64,000 nucleotides of DNA from Ichthyophis bannanicus (taxonomy: Eukaryota > Chordata > Amphibia > Gymnophiona > Ichthyophiidae). Location: the NCBI GenBank assembly GCA_033557465.1, contig CM066035.1:920586235-920650234 (forward strand), given 5' to 3'. A program made the translations under genes and the position numbers. Shown in pieces: positions 1-12,215 of the stretch; the stretch's first letter is position 1; each line of letters opens with the position of its first letter. The notes beneath the pieces were generated by a model. That model was not told the origin of the DNA. It did not search any database and saw only the letters and a program-made list of their open reading frames with translations.

Positions 1-1255
1 GTTCCGCCCTGCTTGTTCACATAGAACATGGCTATGCTGGGAATGCAATACTCGAAGAGCTAAATAGATTGCTCTTAATTCTAGGTGGTTTATGTGAAGA
101 CAAGCCTCCTGTGGAGTCCAGGTGCCCTGGGTAGAGAGATGATGCAGTTGTGCTCCCCAACCCATCTGTGACGCATATGTTGTTAGGGTGGCCTGGAATA
201 GGGGTTGTTGGAAAGGAGACCCCACTAAAAGATTCTCCAGTGACTGCCACCTTTGAAGGGACAAAATCAGGCGATGAGAGTTTGATATCTTGTCTGACAG
301 AGGTCCTGTGGCCTTTGTCCACTGTGTGGATAGGGTCCATTGGGCTGCTCGCATGTGGAGGCGAGCATATGGAACTACATGAACTGTGGATGCCATGTGT
401 CCCAGTAACTGTAGCAGTTCTCAAGCAGTTAGGGAGGATTTTCCCGCTGCTTGAGAAGCTAGTTGCACTATGCGAAGACACCAGGCCTGTGGAAGGAAAG
501 CCCTTAACTGTCTGGTATCTAAACAGGCTCCTATGAACTCCAGAGACTGGAAAGGAACAAGTTGGGATTTTGGTACGTTTATTACCAATCCCAAGTATTG
601 GAGGATTTGCATTGTGCGAGACAGTGCAGAGCTGGCTTCTGCACTCGTGGGGGCTCGAATGAGCCAGTCGTCCAAGTAAGGGAAGACAAATATCCCTAGA
701 GTTCGCAGGAATGCAGCTACTACTGCCATGCATTTTGTGAAAACTTAGAGCGGAAGCCAGACCCAAAGGGAAGAACCCTGTACTGGAAGTGTTTTCCCTT
801 GAAAAGGAATCGTAAGAATTTCCTGTGATCTGGATGGATCAGAATGTGAGTATATGCATCCCTTAAGTCTAGAGAGCAAAGCCAATCCTGACTTTGAAGG
901 TATGGCAGAAGAGTTCCTAGAGAAATCATTTTGAACTTCTCTCGGAACAGGTATTTGTTCAATTCTTTGAGGTCTAGAATGGGTCTGTGTCCCCCTGTTT
1001 TCTTTGGAATAAGAAAATAGGAGGAGTAGAACCCTGTACCCTGCTGGAGGATGGGTACTTCCCTCTATTGCCCCTTGGGCAAGAAGTGTTGAGACCTCGT
1101 GATTCAGCAGATTGTCTGCAGAGGTCTGGGAAATGAACTGTCTTAGGATTGTAGGAGGGGGCATGCTGTGAAAATGAAGCTTGTACCCCTCTCCTACAAT
1201 GGACAGAGTTCAATTTTCTGCTGTTATTTGGTGCCATCTGTTGGCAAAATGACAC
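1..1255 (-). pseudogene. DIRS reverse transcriptase/RNase H, broken (copy A)
   Basis: The protein would copy DIRS RNA into DNA. Minus-strand frames at 974-1255, 745-1164, 720-962 and 421-729 carry successive RT blocks: an ILDLKELN-type segment, DWLCSLDLRDAYTHILIHPD, VLPFGS and the catalytic box FVFPYLDDWLIR. The consecutive blocks sit in different frames, so several indels separate them. The RNase H part begins below 230 and runs off the window. The YLDD aspartates are intact, but the gene cannot make a continuous protein. Confidence 0.85.
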
Positions 1256-1549
1256 AGACTGCCTGGAATATTTAGGGGTTCTGGACCTCTCAGAGGCAGG
1301 AAGGCTAAGCTCTCTAGGAAGGAGTCAAAGTCCTTGAGGAAGCTGAACCTGTGGAGCTGGTTGAGCTCTCTGGCCTTTTGGCTTCTTCTGCTGTTTAAAT
1401 TGATGTTGTTGTCCCCTTTGGACAACGTGACCGTGAGCTTGGCTTTGCTGGGTATAGGATGGATAAAACTTCCTCTTTTTGCTGAAAGAGGGTTTTTAAT
1501 AGGGTTTCTTTTTGGCTGGAGTGGCTGTAGAGTTTGACAATCTATCTAA

Positions 1550-3155
1550 GGTGATATTGTCAGCATCTATCTCATTAGCCTTTTCCTGCCAATTCTTGCC
1601 AAAGAGGTTTTCTCCTGTGCAAGGGATGTTGCCTAATTTATCCTGTACCCAAATCTCCAAGTCTGGTGCCTGAAGCCAGGCAATCCATCATGCACCAATG
1701 GCAATAGCAGAGGTTCTGCTGATGCATTAGAAGCAGTCAAAGGCTGCACGATTCACAAACTTGGAGACATCTTGAGCATGCCTGACGAGCATAAGGAAGT
1801 CTTGTCGTCTGTCGTCATCTGGGAGAAGTGGGCTCATAAGCTCCAAATCTCCTGTGACCTCTTTGAGGAACATTCCCATATATAAAATATATGAGCTGAT
1901 CCTAGCTGAAAGCATGGAAACCTGAAAAGTTTGATATCCAAAAGCATCAAGAGTCCTGCATTCACGACCTGGAGGACTGGATGCATGTCTCTTTGCACTT
2001 TTCATCCTACGCATGGCTGACTCCTCTACCATTGAATGGTGTGGCAGCTGAGTCTTTTGAAATCCAGGACATGGTGGAACTCGATACATGGATTCAAGCC
2101 TCCTAGAATGAGGAGATGTGGTCAAAGGTATCTCCCACATTCTGAGCATCAGATCATGAAGAATTTCATGAATGGGCAGAGTGGCTGCCTCCTTTGGAGC
2201 CTTAGGATATTGGAGAATTTCCAATTCCTTTGCTCTAGGTTCCTTTTCAGGAGCTACCGTGATTGAAAGGCCTTTGGCAACATCACAAATAAAATCCTGA
2301 AAAGACATGTCCTCCGGAGGCGACATTCTGCGTTGGGGAGAAGAAGAGTCTTCCGGGAGAAAAACTCTGGTACCAGCAGAATTATCAGAATCAGAGGATT
2401 CAAAGTATCTCTGATCACGATGTTCATGTAAGGCACGGTCCCGGTATCAATCGAAGTCGGTACCGAGTTGATCCGGTACCGATCTTTCGATGCCCGGCAA
2501 AGACGGCATGGGAAGAATTCCCACCGGGGCCGGTACCGTCGGTGCTGGTACCAGTATCTGTGTTGGTACCAGTGCCCATTGAACCATCGGTGTCAACGGT
2601 ACCGCAGCTGTAAGGAGAGCAGCAATACTGCGCTCGATAGCAAGGAATCTCTGGTCTATCGACACTGCCGATGCCTGGGTGTCGGTACCGGTGAAGGCGG
2701 TCGGGAGCCCTGAGCATGGCGCCAGTAGGTCTGTCGAGGCCTTGGCCTCGAGAACATCCTAGAACCCCGTTGATGCTTTGGAGGCCGAAGCCTCCCGCCG
2801 GGGCTGTTTTGCCGGTGTGGTTCCCTCAAGGGCAATGCCAATGGCCTCTCGATGCTTAGCAGGAGAGCTACCCTTTGAGGACCAGCTTTTATGTTTAGTT
2901 ACCTGAGATCCATGGGAGGAAGGAATAGGCTCTTGAAGACGTCGATGCAATGGACCTGGCATCCAAAGAAAAGAGGGTACCAAGCTTTGCAGCCCAGTTC
3001 TGTCTTCCTCTTTTAGTCATTCCCATAAAAGAGAGACACTCAGATGGAGAATGGTCAGGGCCTAAACATTTAAGACACCAGTCTTGGGTGTCGGTGACGG
3101 AAATAGTACCACCACACTTAGTGCATTTTTTAAAAACACTAGCTGGTTTTTCCAT
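1550..3155 (-). pseudogene. DIRS Gag-like protein, broken (copy A)
   Basis: The start at 3155 gives MEKPASVFKKCTKCGG, followed by a cysteine/histidine cluster (CTKCGG, CLKCLGPDH, then a C) of the kind seen at the N terminus of every DIRS Gag in this window. The middle (about 2400-2800) is low complexity and dense in GGTACC words. The C-terminal half (2326-1727) contains PHHSMVEESAMRRMKS and ISSYILYMGM, which match the Gags of copies B, E, N and F. Several frameshifts are present. The role as a structural or nucleic-acid-binding protein is inferred from position and the zinc-type motif. Confidence 0.75.
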
Positions 3156-3547
3156 CTTTAAGGAACAATGGGGCCTATTGTCCAAAATGGCGCCTAGCAC
3201 TGAAAAAGAAAAGTTTCTGAAGAGAAACAATTCAGAAATTTTTTATTTTAAGAAGAAAAGAAAAGAACCAGCGGTACTGGTAGGCGTTGTGCGGAGGCAA
3301 ACGCAACCACAAGAAAACAAGATTAAAGAAGAAATTTTCTGCGGTGACAGGGTATGTGTCCTGTCGGCTCCGCGGAAAACGAAGAACTGAAGAGGGACAG
3401 TTGGAAAGGCAGGAAGGCAGCGTGCATGTGCTGTGGGATGCTCCCAAAAGCGTTCCTATGGGATGCTGGGGAGCATTCCCGCACAGGCTCCATCGGTACC
3501 GACGATACCCATATGTGAAGACTACATTCCTGCTTGTTCCTGGAGAT

Positions 3548-5537
3548 GAGCTATAACTGGCCTACGAGCATCAAAACTTCACTTTATACACCTCATTGCA
3601 CGCTGTCCATATATGGGGGAGAAAAAAAATAAAGAGGATGGACAATACAAACAGGAAAATACATTTTAAATACTCATCACTCTGTCAAGCAAAAGATTTA
3701 AAAAAAAAAAAAAAAAAAAAAGACGCCCTTATAATACTCCGCAATACTCAAATATTACCTATACAAAACGCAAAAATAACAGAAATTTAGCACAAAACAA
3801 ATAAGAGTTTTCAGATTCAGCATATATGTTTTGAACTTACTTCCAAACAGAGAGCGAGAGACACTTCCCCGTGTGGTAGCGCTCCACCTGCACAAGATCA
3901 CCCCAGCGCTCGCGAATCAACATTAGTGTTTGTGAGTGTAGCACTTCCAACTGAAGCGATAAGCAGAAGGAATCTGGAAGGCAGACTTAAGGAAGAAACT
4001 CCAGAAAATCAAGCTCCTCGCAAACCTCATTATATAGAAGCTCTGCACCAATCACCAGTAAATCTGGGGAACCTTCCAGTCAGAGCTGGACTCTCTGCAG
4101 CGGCCAGTCTATGATTTATTTACCTTCGAAACATGGTCTATTAGTAGTCCCAAAAGTTTCTATCTGAACAGTTTTGGGTCTTATAAAGAGACCATCCCTC
4201 CCTACCATCTGCGTTATTTTTCCGTTAACTAATTCTGTTCTTACTGGGTTAAGCATAATATGCTGGTGAGATGCAATTAGAACAGTCACAAAGAACATAA
4301 CAGCGGATAAGGACTATAAAAATCAACCAGTCCACTCAATATACTTCATGATGCCATGCCACAAGCTTCGGTTCATTCCTTTACTTCTTATCCCAGGCCT
4401 TCTTGTATTTTATTGCCGGTTTTGCTTCCACCACTTTTTCTTAGAAGGTTCATCCTTTTATCATATTCTGCGACTTGCTTTCCACGGAAAGATTTGCATT
4501 TTGTGCATTTACATCTTTGAGGTATCTGAATGTCTCTCTCGTAATCCCACCACCTCCTCCCCCACACTTTATAGAGTAGGGTCCCAGCGTTTCCCATCTC
4601 ATAGATGTTTGGTACAGATATCACACTAGAAAGGTGAATAGTGGAGTACCCCCCTCCCCTCCCCCTTTAATAGACATCATGTAAGACTATAGATTAGTGC
4701 TTCTAAATGATAGGGCTGTTTTACATCGTCTTCAGATAAGAAGATCCAACCCGTTATATTTGTTATATTGAACTTGTCATGTTGAACATGTCATTTAAAT
4801 TTTAATATTTATTTCCTTTTCCTTTTTACTTATTTTCATTTGAATTCAACTGTTTGGCAATAACCATGCAAACGTTTCGAAATTGATTACAAGACGTAAC
4901 CTTTCACCTTCAATGGCGGGAAAAGTGCCCTTAAATTTGCTCACAGTCAGTACGCAAGCCCTTTCAAGCCATTTGAACACGGTGAGGCTTTCCCCTTCTA
5001 AGGTTTTAGAATAACATTTTTTCTTCTCATAAGTTTAAGTCAGGAGTTCACATTGTATTTCCTGCACCTCCTCCATCAAGCGTTTAGACGCATCCTTAGA
5101 CCCGTGGGTGGGAAAAGCATTTTTGTGTTAGTCTTTGCATTTTGATCTGCAATAATTTTTTTATAGACTTATACACAGTCCTTTCTAATGCAAGCATTTT
5201 AACTTGTATAAGATCACATTCAATATACATGCACTTTACTTCGGCGGGTTCACCGTTAGTGCGTTTTTTAAGAACACCATTAGTGCGGTTTTCTCCAAAA
5301 TGATGGTTTGTTCGTCTCTACGGTGGGCATATCACACAGCAACGTTATAATTTATGTTTGTCCTTGTGGTGGGCATATTACATAGTAATGTTAGGGTTGT
5401 TTTTTTTTAATTTTACACTCTTTTAGGTCCCTTATGCTTTGATAATTTATAGCTGCAATGAAAACATGTTTTATTTTAATTGTTTTCACATTCATGTGTG
5501 AGCTCCATAGCAATCTTGTTTCTTGACCCTTGGGAAA
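3548..5537. other. Sequence without a recognisable gene
   Basis: No ORF here resembles a known protein. Visible items are an A-run near 3700-3721, a short stretch near 4630-4660 that resembles the CR1 RT segment GTGAATAGTGGAGTACC, and a small imperfect duplication at 5304-5400. The rest is AT-rich and could be unique flanking DNA or unrecognised old repeat. Confidence 0.5.
5304..5400. repeat. Imperfect tandem duplication of about 50 bp
   Basis: The two halves share the pattern GGTGGGCATATYACAYAG followed by AAYGTTA and a TTTGT-type lead. Just upstream (5248-5297) another short duplication repeats ACCNTTAGTGCG. No coding potential was seen. Confidence 0.5.
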
Positions 5538-5814
5538 AGCACAGTTACTTACCTGTAACAGGAGATCTCTGGGAACAGCAGGAATAAGTCTTCACATATG
5601 GGTACGTCGGTACCGACGGAGTCTGCGCGGGAACGCTCCCCAGCGTCCAATCAGAACGCTTTTGGAAGCATCCCAACACGCCTGCGTGCTGCCTTCCCGC
5701 CTTTCCCAACTGCCTCTCCTCAGTTAAGTTTTAAAGCTGAGGCAAAGAGAAAGAGAGCAAGAAAGGGAAAGATAGAGATAGAGAAAAAAAACTCCTAGGG
5801 GAGGTGGGTGGGTT

Positions 5815-5911
5815 GTGAAGACTTATTCCTGCTGTTCCCAGAGATCACCTGTTACAGGTAAGTAACTGTGCTATCTCCAGGAACAAGCAGGAATGACTCT
5901 TCACATATGGG
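5815..5911. repeat. ICR (internal complementary region) of copy B
   Basis: Bases 5815-5870 are the reverse complement of the left tip (5538-5597). Bases 5871-5911 are the reverse complement of the right tip (16493-16533). The two outer ends are therefore represented back to back, as in Dictyostelium DIRS-1, where the ICR is thought to template closure of a DNA circle. It contains the inverted repeat ACCTGTTACAGGT at 5847-5859. Confidence 0.9.
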
Positions 5912-5929
5912 GACTCCCCAAGCTAAGAT

Positions 5930-8394
5930 GCACAGAGGGAGTCCTAGCATGTAGCGAATCTAGAAAGAGCCATGCTACTCCTCAGGACCTCAAGCATCTT
6001 GGGGATGGAGGGTAGGAGTTGAATTATAGAAAAAGGTGCTGTGGAACAGCTGGACTAGAACAGGACTTCTATAGAGAAAGACCCTGTATAGATGACATTT
6101 AGTAGTAAAAATACTGAGTGCAATATTCTAATATGGATCTCCCTTGATGGTATTGTAAATAGTCTATTGAGGTTCATATGGATCTGTTAGAAGAGCCAGT
6201 AGAAGATCCTCAAGGAGTGCCTCACTGTGAAGTAGAGGTAATAAACTGTAGGAAAAACAAGTGGAGGTCAGAACCCATCAGGGTGAGAAATAGCCCCAGG
6301 GAAAACTGGGGTAGTACAAAGAGGTAGGGCTTCAGCGGGAAACACAGAAGGTACTATTAGACAAAGCTTAAGCCCTTTTGGTCGAAGAACAGTATAATGC
6401 TAGGACCAAAAGTAAAAAGAAGTCTGACCGATTTGGACGGACAATAGAAATAGTCCCTGTAGGAGAGAAGGGGTATGGAGACCCCTATATCCGATAACAA
6501 AGTAAGGACAGACTTATGAAGCGTTACAGCTTTAGATTAACTGAAAATCCGTGATGTCTTTCCTAAATGAGGTCAATTAGGAAAGAAAAAAGTTACATGG
6601 AAAGCTTCAGAGGTACCTAAACCTGAAAGGTTATGGTAAGAGAAAAAATAATTGTTGATTACCACAGGGAGTGGTTATATGTGTAGAACCCCAAGCATGC
6701 TGGCACAGCATTGATAAGGGTAGTGCACATCCGTCAGAGTCATATAGGAATATATGGATATATGAACCTAGACAGAGAGATAGATAAGTACGTAGATACA
6801 TATCTACCTAGACGATATATCTCGACAGGTATAAATATAAATATATATATAAATACATATACAGAGATATACCTAGGCGGAAGATACAGAGAGACATATA
6901 TATATTATATTTATATATATATATACATACATATATACATATAAATATGTAGACATATACATATATACATATTTACATATAAATATGTAGACATATAGAC
7001 ACAGGTCTCCATGTAAGTAGATGGAGACATGGCTATATAACTAGATCCTCATAGGGATATGGGGATAGAGGGAAGATTCATCTAATAGCAAGAAGGGCGA
7101 TACCTGCTTGAATAGATGTATACAGAATCTTCTTTCCCTGGTTATAATTGACAGAGTCAGAGGAGTCTAGATTCCTTTAAGAATTCGAGCTCTTGAATAA
7201 CCAGGATGGCCTACGTGAAAAATGCAGAGGATAACTTCAGTCTGCAGGCAGCAAGTCCAGATCTCTCTAGAACTGCAGTATGGTGAATGGATAGAGGACG
7301 CCACTGGAATAAGATACCATATTGACCCGCCTATGAGGGCAAGATGGGTATCAGGCGTCCTTGAGCTGCAACTGAAAGAAAACTATCCCTGGCGAGAAGT
7401 CCAAAGGAGATATGAACCAAGCCAGGGAATTGGCCATTCTTTAGGTTTTCATGTGATGTAAGGCCTGTGTCTTTTGTCTCGAAAAGAGATTTTAGATGAG
7501 ATGGTAAGGGTAGGGAACACCAACTAGTCATGGGAGCATGACTGGGTGAACCCCTCCTAACCATGTGGGATTATCTGCTAGGCAAGATACTAATGCTCTC
7601 TAGCAAGGGCCCATAGTGCAAAGCTACTCTGTAGAGTTGCAGAGAGCATGTTAGAGGTTGGTTAGAAGAAAAAACTGGCTGCTTAAAACCAGTAGGTAAC
7701 CTAAACTATTCTGCCAAAAAACAGGGAATTGGAGATGGCAAAGAATAGAAGTCAACAAACAAGTCTGTGATAATAGGGTTTCCAAAAAAGGTTGATAACC
7801 TGTTTGGGGTTTAGCACTGAGGCTAGAAGGATTGCTAGTGGAGGAAAAACCCTGGTTGTGTGGTGAACAGAACCAGTGTCTTAACCACTAGGAATTGCTG
7901 CATTTGCAGCAACTACCAGGGCAGCGGAAAAAAAAATATTTTTCCTTTTTTTTTTTTTTTTTTTTTAGATTGGAAAAAGAAGCAACAGACATAAGTAGGA
8001 GTGGTAAGACTTCCTTATTGTCTGATAAGCTGCCCTAAAGTAAGAAACTCCGGAAGGGAAAATCCCTTTGTGGAATAGGTAGAGGACCATAGGGGCTTAC
8101 CAGTGTAATAGTGCCACTCTTACAAACCGAATGTTGTAGTAAGAGGGAGGTAAGACAGAGTTGAAGGAGACTGACTATGTAGTAAGTCTCTGAAAGGTAA
8201 GATGATACATGCTAGTACAGGGAAAACTGTCTTATTGATAGTTGTCCCATCTCTTTTCCCAGTAGGAGGAAGAGAAACCTGTTAACTATAGGCATGATCA
8301 TCATAAAGACTCTTACTGAAATTAGTGTAGATGCTTGAAGTGAAAAGAAGCAGACTGCAAACTCTAACCACCAAACAGGAGATGTAATGATAAT
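5930..8394. other. Shared non-coding module of Gag-only DIRS (copy B)
   Basis: This lies between the ICR and the Gag stop and holds no RT or YR motif. It is alignable by eye with 33000-35640 of copy E, for example the opening GGATGGAGGGTAGGAGTTGAA and the segment around 7600-7660 (CAAAGCT followed by GTAGARTTGCAGAGAGCATG). Because the two copies share it, it belongs to the element rather than to flanking DNA. A poly-T run lies at about 7947-7967 and an AT microsatellite at 6738-7012. Confidence 0.65.
6738..7012. repeat. AT-rich microsatellite (TATATACA-type)
   Basis: Degenerate repeats of ATATAC, ATAT and ACATAT run through this stretch. The 77-residue ORF over it is a low-complexity artefact. 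The corresponding part of copy E lacks the expansion, so it grew after copy B formed. Confidence 0.85.
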
Positions 8395-9005
8395 CTATCT
8401 GAAACCCTGCGACTGCTGGGTTTGCTGAACCTGTTGAGGTTGTGGTTTCTTTAGACCAGTGCAATGTTTCCCCTGTTTGGGAACATCTGTATGATGGGCA
8501 GAAGATGGATAAAACTTTTTCCCCTTAGGGGAAGAAAGTTTGTTAGGAAATTTCCTACCAACTGGGAAAGAGGAAGGCGTAGAACAGCCTCTGGAAACAG
8601 CAATGTCAGTGGTTAACTGAGCAACTTGGAGTAAAGACTCCTTGTTAAAAAGGTTTTCTCCAGTGCAAGGAATATTTCCCAGTCTTTCGTGTGCCCATTT
8701 GTCCAAGTCTGAAACTTGGAGCCAGGCTTTAGCAGAAGTTCTTCTAACAGACTCAAAGGAGTCTAGGGAAGCACGAGTAAGGAACCTAGAGATATTTTGA
8801 GCATGACTAACCAATAAGGAATAGTCTGCTCTTTTGGGCTCTTGAAGAAAAGGGGTCAAAAGCAGTAATTGCTTTGTAACCTCCTCAAGAGATAATCCCA
8901 TATAGAAAATATATATGAGAGAATTCTTGCTGAAAGCGTGGATGCCTGGAAGGTTTGGCGTCCAAAGGCATCTAAAGTCTTAGACTCACGACCTGGCGGA
9001 TAAGA
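8395..9005 (-). pseudogene. Gag C-terminal part of copy B (3' of the copy N insertion)
   Basis: The minus-strand frame contains MGLSLEEVTKQLLLL, SHAQNISRFLTRASLDSFE, DLDKWAHERLGNIPCTGENLF and a basic tail ending QQTQQSQGFR and a stop. It matches copy E at 35696-36200. It continues the Gag that starts at 16156, but is separated from it by the 5.7 kb copy N. The basic tail after GENLF resembles the C terminus of family 2 Gags. Confidence 0.85.
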
Positions 9006-9197
9006 AAGAGTAGTTACTCACCTGTAACAGGTGTTCTCCAGGAGCAGCAGGAATCAGTCCTCACTTATGGGTGACGTCGGCGCCGACGGAGCCCTCGCGG
9101 AGCAATTTTCCCCAGCTTTCGAATTAAGCCTTTGGGAATTGCAGCGCGCATGCGCAGTCCCCTTCCCGCCCAAGGGTGCCATCTTGCTCAGTCTGAT
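9006..9197. repeat. Left terminal repeat of copy N with tip extension and two dyads
   Basis: The outer 28-29 nt (9006-9034) are absent from the right terminus and include the 15-bp inverted repeat CACCTGTAACAGGTG (9019-9033). On the sense strand this region reads CAGGTGAGT, a consensus 5' splice-site-like word. The inner part pairs with 14548-14707 and includes the 14-bp palindrome CGTCGGCGCCGACG at 9075-9088, mirrored at 14652-14665. Confidence 0.88.
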
Positions 9198-9278
9198 GAC
9201 ATAGCGAAAAGACAGCAAAAAAGTTAGCAAAAACAATGGATAAGAATGACTGCAACTGCGAGGGGAGGAGGGAGGGTT

Positions 9279-9374
9279 GTGAGGACTGATTCCTGCTGCT
9301 CCTGGAGAACACCTGTTAAAGGTGAGTAACTACTCTTTCTCCAGGACCAAGCAGGAAGAGTCCTCACTTATGGG
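9279..9374. repeat. ICR of copy N
   Basis: Bases 9279-9337 are the reverse complement of the left tip (9006-9064). Bases 9338-9374 are the reverse complement of the right tip (about 14670-14707). One arm of the inverted repeat carries a substitution (CACCTGTTAAAGGTG, about 9309-9323), so this ICR no longer matches the terminus perfectly. Confidence 0.88.
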
Positions 9375-9512
9375 ACTCCCAAGCTTAAGGCTACCGGAGA
9401 CCTCAAGCCGAAAAATGAGCTCCCTCTAGCTCAGCAGTACAGAAGGAAGGAATCTTCTCTGAATACGCTCCCGGCCGGTAGCCCAACACCAGGGCCGGAG
9501 GGTAGGAGTTGC

Positions 9513-10961
9513 CTAAACCTCAAAGAGATTGTGGAGGACTGCCTGTCCGAAAGCACTGTCACTGCGGGACTCCCTCTCCAGGCAGTAATGAGCCGCAAAC
9601 GTCTGGCTTGAAGACCAAGTAGCGGCCCGGCAGATGTCTGCCAACGGAACAGAGCGGAGATGAGCCACTGACGCAGCCTTCGCCCTGACACGGTGAGCCG
9701 TGACCCGACTCTCTAAGGAGAGGCCGGCTGCCCCATAAGCCCAGGCGATACAGTCAGCTACCCAGATGGACAAAGTACGCTTAGAGACAGGTACCCCCAA
9801 CCGATTGGGGTCAAAAGATACGAAAAGCTGGACAGCCTTTCTATGCTCTCGCATACGGTCAAGGTAGAAGGATAAGGCTCTTCTACAGTCCAGAACAGTT
9901 TCAGCTCGGCTGGTACGCGGCCTGGGAAAGAAGGTCGGAAGAACCACCTCTTGATTGATGTGAAAAGGGGAGACCACCTTTGGAAGAAACTTAGGGTGAG
10001 TCCGTAAGACCACCCTATTCTTGTAGAACCTAGTGTATGCGGGCTCCGACACTAGGGCCTGTAGTTCACTAACGCGCCTAGCGGAGGTAAGGGCTACCAA
10101 GAAGAGCGTTTTCCAGGAGAGGAAACGAAGAGGGCAGGTAGCCATGGGTTCAAAAGGCGGACAGGTAAGCCTTTGCAAGACCACATTGAGATCCCAGTCA
10201 GGAGCTGGAGGGTGCAACGGAGGCTTAAGCAGAAGGAGGCCCCTGAGAAAACGCGCCACCAAGGGGTGCGAGGAAAGAGGCTGGCCCTCCACCGGCGAAT
10301 GATGTGCAGAGAGAGCACTGAGGTGGACCCTGACAGAGTTGGATTTGAGGCCTAGATCAGAGAGGTGAAGCAAATATTGCAGTACCACCGATACTAAGCA
10401 GGCGAAGAGGTCCTCAGAGCTCTGAGAACACCAGACCGAGAAGCGATGCCACTTAAGGGCGTAAGATTTCCGGGTGGAAGGTCGCCGAGACGCCAGGACG
10501 ACAGCTTCCACCTCCGGAGGAAGTAAGAGCGGAGCTAGGACTACCCTTTCAGCAGCCAGGCTATCAGGTGAAGGGCCCGGAGGTTGGGGTGCAGGAGAGT
10601 ACCCTGATCCTGGGTCAGGAGATCGGGTTGAAACCCCAGAGGAAGAGGGGTGTCCACCACTAGCTGTAGGAGCAGAGGGAACCAGGGTTGTCTCGGCCAC
10701 CTGGGCGCTACCAGGATCACGGAGGCCCTGTCCTGGACAACTTTGAACAGCGTCCGGGACACAAGTGGCGTGGGAGGAAAGGCATACAGTAGGCCCGTGG
10801 ACCACGAGATGAGGAAAGCATCCGGCGCTACTCTGAGAGAATGCGGGTGCAGGGAGCAGAACCTGGGAAGTTGCCGGTTTAGAGGACTGGCAAAGAGATC
10901 CATGGTGGGGAGGCACCACCGGCGGAAGATCCGCTGGACAACTACGGGGTTCAACCTCCAT
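9513..10961 (-). CDS. DIRS tyrosine recombinase (copy N)
   Basis: This enzyme would integrate circular element DNA by site-specific strand exchange. The frame is 482 residues. The first 135 or so lie out of frame over the RNase H end of the upstream ORF and look non-conserved, so the true start is uncertain. A core-binding domain starts near residue 140 (SRRPSTRKSYALKWHRF). The catalytic domain shows Arg in LTSARRVSEL (about 295), HxxR as HRVR (423-426) and the nucleophile Tyr in FAAHYCLE (459). The C terminus is LHNLFEV. All key residues are present and I see no stop, so this is one of the better-preserved genes here. The overlap with RT/RNase H is usual for DIRS. Confidence 0.9.
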   Translation of the reverse strand: MEVEPRSCPADLPPVVPPHHGSLCQSSKPATSQVLLPAPAFSQSSAGCFPHLVVHGPTVCLSSHATCVPDAVQSCPGQGLRDPGSAQVAETTLVPSAPTASGGHPSSSGVSTRSPDPGSGYSPAPQPPGPSPDSLAAERVVLAPLLLPPEVEAVVLASRRPSTRKSYALKWHRFSVWCSQSSEDLFACLVSVVLQYLLHLSDLGLKSNSVRVHLSALSAHHSPVEGQPLSSHPLVARFLRGLLLLKPPLHPPAPDWDLNVVLQRLTCPPFEPMATCPLRFLSWKTLFLVALTSARRVSELQALVSEPAYTRFYKNRVVLRTHPKFLPKVVSPFHINQEVVLPTFFPRPRTSRAETVLDCRRALSFYLDRMREHRKAVQLFVSFDPNRLGVPVSKRTLSIWVADCIAWAYGAAGLSLESRVTAHRVRAKAASVAHLRSVPLADICRAATWSSSQTFAAHYCLERESRSDSAFGQAVLHNLFEV

Positions 10962-12215
10962 TCATGTGGCTGCAGAATCCGGCTCAGTTTGTCGGCCAGG
11001 CAATTTTCCTGCCCGGGCAGGTAAACAGCCTTGAGGAGGATGTCGTGGTTGACTGCCCAAGAGCACAGCCTCCGAGCCTCCTGACATAGAAGGAGGGAGC
11101 CCGTGCCCCCCTGTTTGTTCACGTAGAACATGGCAACCTGATTGTCCGTCTGTACCAGTACAGACCGACGAGAAGTGAGGTAAGAGAAGGTCCGCAGAGC
11201 TAGGCGGATCGCCCGCAGCTCCAGGAAGATTATCTGTTGAGCAGCCTCCCAAGGTGTCCAAAGGCCTTGAGTGCATGTTCCCTGGCAATGCGCTCCCCAT
11301 CCCAGGAGAGAGGTATCTGTCGTTAGCACCTGGGAAGGTGGAGGAGACTGAAAGGCCATGCCGAGTACCAGATTGGGCAGGTGAAGCCACCATTGCAGAG
11401 AGGAGACCAGGCGGTCGGAGATCTGTATTAAGTCCGTCAGTCTCCCTGTGGCCTGATGCCATTGAGTGCGAAGGCTCCACAGAGCAGGTCTCATATGCAG
11501 ACGGGCATTCGGAGTGACATGGACCGTGGAGGCCATATGACCGAGCAGTTGCAGGAGTTGTCTGGCAGAGACCGGTGACGCGCTGTGGAACCTGCCGGCC
11601 AGAGCTATGAGCCTGTTGGCCCGTTCCAGAGGCAAGAAGGCACGAGCCTGCAGAGTGTCCAGCCGTGCTCCTATGAATCCGAGATCCTGAGAGGGGAGCA
11701 AAGTGGACTTTTCGAAGTTTATGACGAAGCCCAAGTGCTGAAGCAGAGCCACTGTGCGTTGAGTGGCCTGAGTGACCTCTAGGGAAGACTGTGCCCGGAT
11801 GAGCCAGTCGTCCAGGTAGGGGAAGACGAAGAGGCCTTGAAGCCTCAGGAAGGCTGCCACCACTGCCAGGCATTTCGTGAACACCCTGGGAGCAGAGAAG
11901 AGGCCAAAGGGCAGTACGCGGTACTGACAGTGATTCCCTGCCACCACAAATCTTAGATATTGCTGGTGGTCCGGATGAATGAGGATGTGAGTATAAGCAT
12001 CCTTTAAATCCAAGGAGCATAGCCAATCTCTCTGCTGGAGGTAGGGCAGTAGGATTCCAAGGGTAAGCATCTTGAACTTTTCCCGCTGCAGGAACTTGAG
12101 GTTGCTTAAGTCCAGGATGGGTCTGAGGCCTCCTGTTCTCTTGGGTATCAGGAAGTACCTCGAATAAAACCCGTGACCCCTGTGCAGAGGGGGTCTTGGA
12201 GGCTCCCCTGGAAAG
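10541..12215 (-). CDS. DIRS reverse transcriptase and RNase H (copy N)
   Basis: It copies the element RNA. The open frame runs from the frameshift near 12215 to 10541. A Met-to-stop reading is 509 residues starting at 12070. Blocks in order are RTGGLRPILDLSNLK, DWLCSLDLKDAYTHILIHPD, VLPFGLFSAPRVF and the catalytic FVFPYLDDWLIR. RNase H follows with TDTSLLGWGAHC, LELRAIRLAL, VQTDNQVAMFYVNKQGG and ADKLSR, then a DLFASPLNRQLP segment. Compared with copy F, about 25 residues before GHGFYSRYF are missing in frame. Upstream coding from about 12350 is in another frame, so the 5' part is broken. Confidence 0.88.

Larger units (their letters stand above)
1..3547 (-). mobile_element. DIRS copy A, family 1, decayed and cut by the window edge
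   Basis: On the minus strand this reads Gag (about 3155-1550) and then reverse transcriptase/RNase H (1255 to below 1). The right end (about 3440-3547) matches the right ends of copies B and E: a palindrome-like word around CATCGGTACCGACG, then CCCATATGTGAAGAC, ending in CCTGGAGAT. The recombinase and the opposite terminus lie outside the window. Stops and frameshifts break every ORF. It is the only family 1 copy here that still has recognisable RT sequence. Confidence 0.85.

Noticed and set aside
6711..6944. ORF of 77 codons over the AT repeat
   Set aside because: It is a low-complexity translation of a microsatellite with no initiation context or homologue in copy E.
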